Shown here piece by piece: positions 19,001-25,942 of a DNA stretch of 64,000 nt. The notes under the pieces were generated by a model. That model searched no databases, was not told where the DNA came from, and saw nothing but the letters and a program-made list of their open reading frames with translations. A program made the translations under genes and the position numbers. The stretch spans positions 1,302,001-1,366,000 of the forward strand of contig CAVWJW010000008.1 of NCBI GenBank assembly GCA_963755335.1. Reading direction: 5' to 3'. This DNA is from UBA10649 sp963755335 (GTDB lineage Bacteria > Actinomycetota > Actinomycetes > S36-B12). Numbering within the stretch: position 1 is the first letter of the stretch; each line of letters begins with the position of its first letter.

Positions 19001-19345
19001 TGACGACTAGCGGTCCTGTCTCGAACGACCTGCTGCGGGAGGTGATCCGCGACGTCGTCCGCGAGGTCATCCGGGAGGTGGTGGCCGAGGAGATCGCCGC
19101 GGCGTCCCTCGCCCGCACGGTCAGCCCAGGAGCCCCCACGCCGGCGAGCGGCGGTCGCCTCGGGCAGCCCGGCAGGTTCCGTGTCAGGCGCGACCCGGCT
19201 CGAGCGCGGGGCGCTCACCGAGCGGCATGTCCGCGCCGCCGGTCCGTCCGCCACCATCACCATCACGCGGGCCGTCGTGGTCACGCCGCTCGCCAAGGAG
19301 CGCGCCAAGGCCATGGGCGTCGAGATCATCCGGATCGAGGAGTAG
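19000..19345 (+). CDS. Small BMC-associated protein with N-terminal encapsulation-like helix (one frameshift)
   Basis: About 114 residues, translation starting at an ATG that overlaps the BMC-T stop (TGATG). Residues about 9-32 form a long amphipathic helix, LREVIRDVVREVIREVV, resembling the tail of the aldehyde dehydrogenase. A Pro/Gly linker follows, a shift falls between about 19165 and 19195, then a small domain with LERGALTERHVRAAG, ITITRAVVVTPLAKERA and GVEIIRIEE. The TPLA-K/R-x-x-A-x-x-x-G-V pattern recurs in short modules of other microcompartment loci, such as cobalamin and ethanolamine utilisation proteins. Function unknown; probably a cargo or cargo-organising protein. Confidence 0.7.
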
Positions 19346-19353
19346 GAGTCACC

Positions 19354-19611
19354 ATGCTGCGTGCACGAGTGGTCGGAAACGTGTGGTCGACCCGCAAGGT
19401 GTCGTCGATCCCCAACGGCGCCTTCCTGGAGGTCGAGGTGGAGCCGGGCGGCTCCCGCCTCATCGCGTTCGACGTGCTCGGATCCGGCATCGGCGAGGCG
19501 GTGCTCGTGTCCACGGGCTCGGTCGCCGCGTCCTGGTTCCCCGGCGAGGCACCGCCCATCGACGCCCTCATCATCGGCTCCATCGACGAGAGCGGCAGCC
19601 CGACTGCGTGA
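19354..19611 (+). CDS. BMC-P vertex protein (EutN/CcmL family)
   Basis: This is an 85-residue pentamer-forming protein that caps the vertices of the icosahedral shell. It begins MLRARVVGNVWSTRKVSSI and contains LIAFDVLGSGIGEAVLVSTG and the terminal strand ALIIGSIDE, matching the EutN/CcmL OB-like fold in length and pattern. A GGAG ribosome binding site lies six bases before the ATG. It sits between the helix-tagged small protein and the BMC-H gene, the shell-gene order expected of a minimal RMM-type locus. Confidence 0.95.
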   Translation: MLRARVVGNVWSTRKVSSIPNGAFLEVEVEPGGSRLIAFDVLGSGIGEAVLVSTGSVAASWFPGEAPPIDALIIGSIDESGSPTA

Positions 19612-19660
19612 CCGCAGCGGCCACGAACATCCACGAGCTCATCAACAGAAGGGAAGCACC

Positions 19661-19942
19661 ATGTCCAACAACGCGATCGGCATGATCGAGACCAGGGGAT
19701 ACGTCGCGGCGCTCGCCGCGGCCGACGCCATGGTCAAGGCGGCCAACGTGACCATCGTCAGTCGCGAGCAGGTCGGCGCCGGGCTCGTCGCGGTGACCAT
19801 CTCGGGCGACGTCGGCGCCGTGAAGGCCGCCACCGAGGCGGGCTCCGAGGCCGCCAGCCAGGTCGGCGAGCTGGTCAGCGTCCACGTCATCCCGCGCCCG
19901 CACTCCGAGCTCGCCAAGAACTTCAGCGTCAGCGCACAGTGA
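19661..19942 (+). CDS. BMC-H hexameric shell protein
   Basis: This 93-residue canonical BMC-domain protein forms the hexagonal tiles of the facets. It starts MSNNAIGMIETRGYVAALAA, with the pore loop REQVGAGLVAVTISG (GAG where PduA has GSG), DVGAVKAATEAGSEAA, and VHVIPRPHSEL at the end. It is the only single-domain hexamer in the locus. A GAAGGGAAG ribosome binding site precedes the ATG. The stop overlaps the following BMC-T start by four bases. Confidence 0.97.
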   Translation: MSNNAIGMIETRGYVAALAAADAMVKAANVTIVSREQVGAGLVAVTISGDVGAVKAATEAGSEAASQVGELVSVHVIPRPHSELAKNFSVSAQ

Positions 19943-20598
19943 CCGCGAGCGGCCTCACCGCTTCCGCGTCGCCTGAGCTCCGGGTCTACCTGCAGCTGGA
20001 GGACCTCCAGCCGCAGTTCGCCGCCTACCTCGGCACGCCGACGCGGGCACGCGGCTACCCGCCCTACGCGGGCCAGCACGCGCTCATCGTCGAGGTCGCG
20101 CCGGGCCTGGCGATCGAACGGGTGACCGACCTCGCCCTGCGATCCGTGCCGGACGTGGTGCCGGGGATCCTGTTCGTCGAGCGCCAGTTCGGCGTCCTCG
20201 AAGTGCATGCCGACGACCTCGACCAGGTGCAGGCGGCCGGGCGGGCGATCCTCGACGGCATCCATGCCGAGGCCGACCATCAGCTGCGCCCGCGGATCCT
20301 CTTCCACGACGTCGTCGAGGACATCACCGACCAGCATGCCGTGATCATCAACCGCAACCGGCAGGCCTCCATGCTGCTTCCCGGGCAGAGCCTGCTCGTG
20401 TTCGAGATGACGCCAGCCCTCTTCGCTGCCATGGCGGCGAACGAGGCCGAGAAGGCGGCCCCCGACATCACGCTCGTGGATGTCCAGATGATCGGGGCTG
20501 CCGGCCGGGTCTACATCGGTGGCACGACGGAGTCCGTCGAGATCGCCCGCCAGGCCATCGGCGCGGCTTTGGCTGCGGTCATCGGTCGCGACCAGTAA
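19939..20598 (+). CDS. BMC-T tandem-domain shell protein 2
   Basis: This second tandem BMC shell protein has 219 residues, started by GTG overlapping the BMC-H stop. Half one: LQLEDLQPQFAAYLGTP, ALIVEVAPGLAIERVTDLAL, GILFVERQFGVLEVHAD. Half two: VIINRNRQASMLLPGQS, AAMAANEAEKAA, MIGAAGRVYIGGTTE. It shares about every landmark with BMC-T 1, so the two are paralogues that may make distinct or mixed trimers. One BMC-H, one BMC-P and two BMC-T proteins equals the shell complement I recall for the mycobacterial RMM compartment. Confidence 0.94.
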   Translation: MTASGLTASASPELRVYLQLEDLQPQFAAYLGTPTRARGYPPYAGQHALIVEVAPGLAIERVTDLALRSVPDVVPGILFVERQFGVLEVHADDLDQVQAAGRAILDGIHAEADHQLRPRILFHDVVEDITDQHAVIINRNRQASMLLPGQSLLVFEMTPALFAAMAANEAEKAAPDITLVDVQMIGAAGRVYIGGTTESVEIARQAIGAALAAVIGRDQ

Positions 20599-20627
20599 CG
20601 TCCCGCACGAGTCGAAGGGGAGGGCCC

Positions 20628-21608
20628 GTGGACGATCCGGTGTCGTCGTTCGAGCAGTTCGCCCACGCGGCCCTGCCCGTGTACGGCCTCGACCCGTCCG
20701 CAGAGGTCACCCTGCTGAACGTGTCGGAGAACGGCACCTTCCGCGTCGATGACCCCTCCCAGGGCAGATCGGTGCTCCGGGTGCATCGCACCGGGTACCA
20801 CGCCAAGCAGGCCATCCGCTCCGAGCTGGCGTGGATCTCGGCGCTTCGCGCGGACGGCGTCGTCCGCACGCCGGCCTACCTGCCCACGCTCGGCGGGGAC
20901 GACGTCGCGGCGGCGCGGCTGCCCGACGGGCAGGAGCGCTACGTCGTGCGGTTCGCCTGGGCGGACGGCATCGAGCCCACGGAGGACCGACTTGCGCAGG
21001 ACTTCGAGCAGCTCGGGGCCATCACCGCCCGTCTGCACGAGCATGCGCGCCAGTGGCATCGGCCGACGGAGTTCACCAGGTTCGTCTGGGACTTCGACAC
21101 CTCGTTGGGCGAGCGGGGCCACTGGGGGCGTTGGCAGGACGGCCTCGCCGTCGGGCCGCAGGAGGAGGAGATCCTCGGCAGGTGCGCCGACCTGCTGAGG
21201 AGTCGGCTGGCCCTCTACGGCACCGGACCGGATCGGTTCGGCCTCGTGCATGCCGACATGCGGCTGGCCAACCTCCTCGTGAAGGGAGACGACGTCACCG
21301 TCATCGACTTCGACGACTGCGGACTGTCGTGGTTCATGTACGACCTCGGCTCGTCACTGTCCTTCATCGAGCATGAGCCCTACGTTCCCGAGCTGATCGA
21401 CGCGTGGGTGCGCGGCTACCGAACGGTCACGACGCTGCCCGCCGACGACGAGGCGGAGCTGCCGACGTTCGTCATGCTCCGACGGCTTCTGCTGGTGGCG
21501 TGGATCGGCTCGCACGCCGCCACCGAGACGGCGCAGTCCATGGGCGAGGAGTTCACGGCCACCAGCTGCACACTCGCCGAGGAGTACCTCAGCACAATGT
21601 CCCGGTGA
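20628..21608 (+). CDS. APH-family kinase; likely 1-amino-2-propanol kinase
   Basis: This aminoglycoside-phosphotransferase-fold kinase has 326 residues. It has the N-lobe SENGTFRVDD loop and VLRVHRTGYHAK (ATP-site lysine region), a hinge near VRFAWADGIEP, the catalytic loop LVHADMRLANLLVKG, and the metal-binding VIDFDDCGLSWFMYDLG. In Mycobacterium smegmatis the homologue of this position in the RMM locus is an (S)-1-amino-2-propanol kinase (reported by Mallette and Kimber). Here it would make the phosphate ester used by the aminotransferase-type phospholyase. Start GTG follows AAGGGGAGG. Specificity is inferred from context. Confidence 0.85.
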   Translation: MDDPVSSFEQFAHAALPVYGLDPSAEVTLLNVSENGTFRVDDPSQGRSVLRVHRTGYHAKQAIRSELAWISALRADGVVRTPAYLPTLGGDDVAAARLPDGQERYVVRFAWADGIEPTEDRLAQDFEQLGAITARLHEHARQWHRPTEFTRFVWDFDTSLGERGHWGRWQDGLAVGPQEEEILGRCADLLRSRLALYGTGPDRFGLVHADMRLANLLVKGDDVTVIDFDDCGLSWFMYDLGSSLSFIEHEPYVPELIDAWVRGYRTVTTLPADDEAELPTFVMLRRLLLVAWIGSHAATETAQSMGEEFTATSCTLAEEYLSTMSR

Positions 21609-21619
21609 GAGGGGAAGGC

Positions 21620-22402
21620 ATGTTCACATCCATCGCGGGCCGCTCGGTGGTCGTCACCGGCGGGACCAAGGGCATCGGCAAGGGCATCGCGCGCGTGATG
21701 GCGAAGGCGGGCGCGCACGTCCTGGTGACCGGGCGCAACCGCGAGGACGCCGAGAGGGCCGTGCGCGAACTCGACGAGCTCGGCGCCGGCAAGGTGGCCT
21801 ACTTCCTCGGGGATGTGGCCGACGCAGCCGACTGCCGGGCGATGGCGCAGGCGGCCGTCGACGCGTTCGGCGGTATCGACATCCTGTGCGCGAACGCGGG
21901 CATCTTCCCCGACGCCAAGCTGGTCACCATGACCGAGGCCGACATGGACCAGGTGTTCGACACGAACATCAAGGGCACCTTGCTGTCGGTCCAGGCATGC
22001 ATCCCCGCGCTCACGGCCTCCGGGCGCGGGCGGGTGATCCTGACGTCTTCGATCACCGGACCGATCACCGGCTATCCCGGCTGGGCGCACTACGGCGCGA
22101 GCAAGGCGGCGCAGCTGGGCTTCATGCGGACCGCGGCCATCGAGCTGGCGCCCCGGGGAATCACCGTCAACGCCGTGCTGCCCGGCAACGTGGCCACGGA
22201 AGGCCTGGCCGAGCTCGGCGAGGAGTACCGCACGGCCATGGAGATGTCGATACCGCAGCGACGGCTCGGCGAGGTCGAGGACATCGGGAACGCCGCGCTG
22301 TTCTTCGCCACTGACGAGGCCGCGTACATCACCGGGCAGGCCCTCGCGGTGGACGGCGGCCAGGTCCTGCCGGAGTCGCTGGCCGCGCTGGAGGCGATGT
22401 AG
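21620..22402 (+). CDS. Short-chain dehydrogenase/reductase; likely amino-alcohol dehydrogenase
   Basis: This classical SDR has 260 residues: TGGTKGIGKGIA (NAD(P) site), LCANAG, catalytic Ser in ILTSSITG and Tyr/Lys in HYGASKAAQLG, and the C-terminal YITGQALAVDGGQVLP. In RMM-type loci the SDR is proposed to interconvert aminoacetone and 1-amino-2-propanol; that is the expected role. The ATG at 21620 follows GAGGGGAAGG; an upstream GTG overlapping the kinase stop is less likely. It is tightly spaced to the kinase and the GntR gene, so it is part of the operon. Confidence 0.88.
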   Translation: MFTSIAGRSVVVTGGTKGIGKGIARVMAKAGAHVLVTGRNREDAERAVRELDELGAGKVAYFLGDVADAADCRAMAQAAVDAFGGIDILCANAGIFPDAKLVTMTEADMDQVFDTNIKGTLLSVQACIPALTASGRGRVILTSSITGPITGYPGWAHYGASKAAQLGFMRTAAIELAPRGITVNAVLPGNVATEGLAELGEEYRTAMEMSIPQRRLGEVEDIGNAALFFATDEAAYITGQALAVDGGQVLPESLAALEAM

Positions 22403-22405
22403 CCC

Positions 22406-23223
22406 ATGGCCGATGCAGGGCTGGACGATCTCGGGGCCATCGGCCCCACCGGCGAGGAGGTGCGTCGGCGGATCGTCGGGATGGTCGAGCGCGGCACGCT
22501 TGCAGCCGGGCCAGAAGCTGGGTGCCGAGCGGGAGCTCGCCGTGAAGCTCGGGCGTCAGCCGGTCCACCCTTCGCCAGGCGCTCGCCTCCCTCGAGGAGG
22601 CCGGGATCGTCCGGCGTGTTCCGGGCCGCGGCGGCGGCACGTTCATCGCGTCCGCGAAGGTCGAGCGCGACCTGTCCCGCATCGTCGGGATCCCGATGCT
22701 CCTGCGCGACCAGGGCTTCACCGCCGGCTCCCGCGTCGTCAGCGTCAGCGTCACCACGGCCGGTCCCGATGCGGCCGAGGCGCTGGGCATCGCGGAGGCC
22801 GACTTCGTCGTGGACCTGGTGCGCATCCGGCTGGCCGACGGCGTCCCGATCTCGCTCGAGCACGCGGTGTTCCCGGCCGAGCTCGTACCGGGGCTTCCCG
22901 AGCGGGGTCTCGGCGGCTCGATCTACGAACTGTGCGACCGCGAGTACGGCCTTCGCCCGGACGAGGCGATCGAGCACATCGAGGTCGTCGCCGCATCACC
23001 CGACGAGGCGTCGATCCTGGCGATCGACGCCGGTGCGCCGCTGCTGTCCGTCACTCGCACCACCCGCACGGCCGAGGGGATCGCCTTCGAGTACTCGCAC
23101 GACCTGTTCCGTGCCGACCGCACGCGCATCAGCGTCAAGGTGAAGGGCTCGCCGACCACCGAGAAGGCACGGCTGCGCGGTCGGGTCATGGAGCTCGTTC
23201 CGCCGCACGACATCGATCAGTAG
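22406..23223 (+). CDS. GntR-family regulator with UTRA domain (two frameshifts)
   Basis: This HutC-type GntR regulator has about 272 residues. The winged helix begins GEEVRRRIVGMVERG; a shift at about 22500 gives QPGQKLGAERELAVKLG; another at about 22550 gives VSRSTLRQALASLEEAGIV and RRVPGRGGGTFIA, the recognition helix and wing. The UTRA ligand-binding domain runs from about residue 95: DFVVDLVRIRLADGVPISLE and APLLSVTRTTRTAEGIAFEYS. It lies three bases past the SDR stop. It probably senses a pathway metabolite and binds the palindrome ahead of the aminotransferase gene; that target is inferred. Confidence 0.85.
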
Positions 23224-23241
23224 TCAGGGCACGCTGGATAC

Positions 23242-24666
23242 ATGAACGCCACGCCCCGCGTCTGCGCGGTCCGGGATGACGCCCTGGGGGAGCACGATGC
23301 CGTCGGCCTCGTGAAGGCGGTCCACGCCCGCCAGGTCACGGCGGCCGAGCTGGTGGCGGCGGCCATCGACAGGGCCCGAAGCGTCGACCCGGCACTTCAT
23401 GCCGTGGTCGCCTGGGCGGCGGACCCGACGTCGGCCACGGGGCCCTTCGCGGGGGTGCCGACCTTCATCAAGGACAACGAGGCGGTGGCCGGCCTCCCCT
23501 CGCGCTCGGGTTCGCGAGCGACCTCGGCCCGTCCGGTGGCGCAGTCCTCCGCCTTCGTCGAGCAGTGGCACGACTTGGGGCTGAGCATCCTGGGCACCTC
23601 AGCGATGCCGGAGTTCGGGCTGACGGCGTCGACCGAGTCTCTGCTGTCCGGTCCGACGCGCAATCCCTGGGACCTCACCCGGTCACCGGGCGGCTCGTCC
23701 GGAGGGTCCGCGGCGCTCGTGGCAGCAGGCGCGGTGCCGATCGCCCATGCGAACGACGGAGGCGGTTCCATCCGCATCCCCGCAGCATGCTGCGGGCTCG
23801 TCGGCCTTAAGCCCTCGCGCGGCCGGCTGCTCCTGCCCCAGGGACATGAGCGGCTCCCCGTCGCGATCGCCACGCAAGGACTCCTGACGCGCAGCGTCCG
23901 CGACACGGCGCGGTTCTATGGCGAGGCGGAGAGGCAGGCCCAGGCCGGCTCCGCACTGCCGCCTGTCGGCGAGGTCGTCGGGGCGAGCCGCCGACGCCTG
24001 CGGATCGCCTTCGCTCCTGAAGGCCCGCCCGGGCTGCCCGTGGATCCCGACGTGCAGGCGGCGGTCGTCGGTGCCGCCCGCCTCCTTGATGCGATGGGGC
24101 ATCATGTCGAGCAGGTGGCCTATCCGTTCGGTGAGCAGCTCGGTCGCGACTTCCTGCGCTATTGGGCTGCCCTGGCCTTCGCATTGCAGTTCGGCGGGAC
24201 TCCGGTGCACGGCCCCGACTTCGACGCTCGCCAGCTGGAGCCGTTCACGCTGGGCATGAGCAGGTTCTTCCGCTCCGTCGCGCCGCGCATGCCGGCGAGC
24301 ATCCGGCGGCTTCGGCGGTTCGTGGACGAGTACCCGATCGCACTGGGTAAGGCCGACGTGCTTCTCACCCCTGTGACGTCGCAGGTGGCACCCATCATCG
24401 GGTTCCTCGCGCCGGACCTGGACCTCACCACTCACCTTGTGCGCCTGCTGCGCTACGCCTCCTTCACGATGGTGCAGAACGTCTCCGGCGCTCCGGCGAT
24501 CTCGCTGCCGCTCGGCAGGAGTACCGACGGCCTGCCGATCGGCGTGCAGGCAGCCGCGCGACGAGGTGATGACGCGATGCTCATCGAGCTCGCGTTCGAG
24601 CTGGAGGCGGCCGCCTCGTGGGGGAGGGCGCTCAGCGACGAAGGGCTGGCGCCATCGTCACCTTGA
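23242..24666 (+). CDS. Amidase signature family hydrolase
   Basis: This amidase has 474 residues and the complete Ser-cisSer-Lys triad: Lys in PTFIKDNEAVAGLP (about residue 78), the glycine/serine loop SPGGSSGGSAALVAAGAV (about 152-169), and the nucleophile in GGGSIRIPAACCGLVGLKP. It begins 18 bases after the regulator stop and ends overlapping the convergent alcohol dehydrogenase by 35 bases. It is the second amide-cleaving enzyme of the region, after the acetamidase at 12.5 kb, suggesting the catabolised compound may arrive as an amide. The substrate cannot be named. Confidence 0.87.
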   Translation: MNATPRVCAVRDDALGEHDAVGLVKAVHARQVTAAELVAAAIDRARSVDPALHAVVAWAADPTSATGPFAGVPTFIKDNEAVAGLPSRSGSRATSARPVAQSSAFVEQWHDLGLSILGTSAMPEFGLTASTESLLSGPTRNPWDLTRSPGGSSGGSAALVAAGAVPIAHANDGGGSIRIPAACCGLVGLKPSRGRLLLPQGHERLPVAIATQGLLTRSVRDTARFYGEAERQAQAGSALPPVGEVVGASRRRLRIAFAPEGPPGLPVDPDVQAAVVGAARLLDAMGHHVEQVAYPFGEQLGRDFLRYWAALAFALQFGGTPVHGPDFDARQLEPFTLGMSRFFRSVAPRMPASIRRLRRFVDEYPIALGKADVLLTPVTSQVAPIIGFLAPDLDLTTHLVRLLRYASFTMVQNVSGAPAISLPLGRSTDGLPIGVQAAARRGDDAMLIELAFELEAAASWGRALSDEGLAPSSP

Positions 24667-25822
24667 GGCTCTCCGGGCTCATGCTCGTGCGCATCGCGAG
24701 ATCGACGTCGTCGAGCGCGAACTCGTGGCTGACCATCTCCGCGAACGGGTAGCGGTCGGCGTAGCGCTCGAGGAGGTCGAGAGCGGGGACGTAGCCCGTG
24801 GACGGGTGGTTGGTCAGGCCGATCAGCCGGATGTTCTTGCTGCAGATGTGTCGATGCACGTTGATAAGGACGTCGCCCACGTCCGCGAACACACCCATCT
24901 CCAGCATCATCCCGCCACGCTTGAGCATCTCGATGCCCTCGACGAATGAGGCCGTCCCGTTGGCCATGTGCAGGACGACATCCGCACCGCGGCCGCGCGT
25001 GAGTTGACGAATGAGGTCGACGCGCTCCTCAGTCGACGTTGTCGACACGTTGACCGTGTGGTCGGCGCCCATCTGCTTGGCGAACGCCAGCCGCGTCTCG
25101 CTGAGGTCGGTCACGACGATCTGGCCGGCGCCCATCATGTCGGCCTTGGCGACGTGGAGCAGGCCCAGCGGCCCAGCGCCGATGACGACGACGGTCGCAC
25201 CGGAGTTGAAGCCCTCGTAGGACATGGACGAGAACTCCTTCAGCTTGTCGAGCGACGCGGCGCAGGCCATGAGTTCGGCCAGCACGGCGATGCGCGGTGA
25301 CAGGCCGCTCGGAACCTTGTACACGAACGTGTCAGGACGGATGTACATCTGCTCCGCCCAGCCGCCCATCAGATGCGGCCACTCGGCCGACGAGTACGAG
25401 TTGCCGTAGCAGCGGCTGTTCTCGCACCACACGTAGCCCATGACGTGCTTGCACTCGTAGCAGTGTCCGCACACGACGTCGGGACACATGACGATGCGGT
25501 CGCCGACTGCGAGCGCCTGCCCGGAGAACTCGAGGTGCCGAGCTGCCAACGGAGTGATCTCGGACACGACGCCAACGTTCTCGTGACCCTGGATGATCGG
25601 GAACGGGGTCGTCGACTCCGCCTTCGTCCCGGCGTACTGCTTCGTCTCGCCCTGATAGGTGTGCTTGTCGGTGCCGCAGATGCCGGACAGCTCGATCTCC
25701 ATCATCAGCGCGCCATCGGGCAGAACCGGCCGGTCGAACTCCTGGATCTCGTACCTGCCTGGTGCCGTGAGGACAGCAGCCCGCACCTTCTCGCCGATGC
25801 CGTCCACCTCTATTCCCGTCAA
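24632..25822 (-). CDS. Zinc-dependent alcohol dehydrogenase (MDR family)
   Basis: This is a 396-residue medium-chain dehydrogenase. Catalytic zinc ligands are in ELSGICGTDKH (Cys) and IIQGHENVG (His-Glu). The structural zinc loop is VVCGHCYECKHVMGYVWCE. The NAD site is VVIGAGPLGLLHVAKAD. It may reduce the aldehyde made by the dehydratase or phospholyase to alcohol, recycling NADH, or oxidise an alcohol feedstock. It is convergent with the microcompartment operon. The TTG at 25822 gives the longest product; a GTG at 25807 is a plausible alternative start. Confidence 0.87.
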   Translation of the reverse strand: MTGIEVDGIGEKVRAAVLTAPGRYEIQEFDRPVLPDGALMMEIELSGICGTDKHTYQGETKQYAGTKAESTTPFPIIQGHENVGVVSEITPLAARHLEFSGQALAVGDRIVMCPDVVCGHCYECKHVMGYVWCENSRCYGNSYSSAEWPHLMGGWAEQMYIRPDTFVYKVPSGLSPRIAVLAELMACAASLDKLKEFSSMSYEGFNSGATVVVIGAGPLGLLHVAKADMMGAGQIVVTDLSETRLAFAKQMGADHTVNVSTTSTEERVDLIRQLTRGRGADVVLHMANGTASFVEGIEMLKRGGMMLEMGVFADVGDVLINVHRHICSKNIRLIGLTNHPSTGYVPALDLLERYADRYPFAEMVSHEFALDDVDLAMRTSMSPESLKVTMAPALRR

Positions 25823-25907
25823 GCATGCGCCCTGAGAACGTGTGGAGTCTCACGGTAGTCCCGTTCCGCGTGGGTCGAATGGCCCTACTGAGCCGCCACG
25901 TGCCGAC

Positions 25908-25913
25908 TAGTGT
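25908..25913 (+). promoter_or_regulatory. -10 TAGTGT for nifJ
   Basis: TAGTGT predicts a transcription start near 25920, downstream of the longest-ORF start (25910) and 23 bases before the GTG at 25943, which has AAGGG in front. This is why the shorter start was chosen. Confidence 0.45.
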
Positions 25914-25942
25914 CGAAATGTCAACAACTGAAGGGTGCGGAC

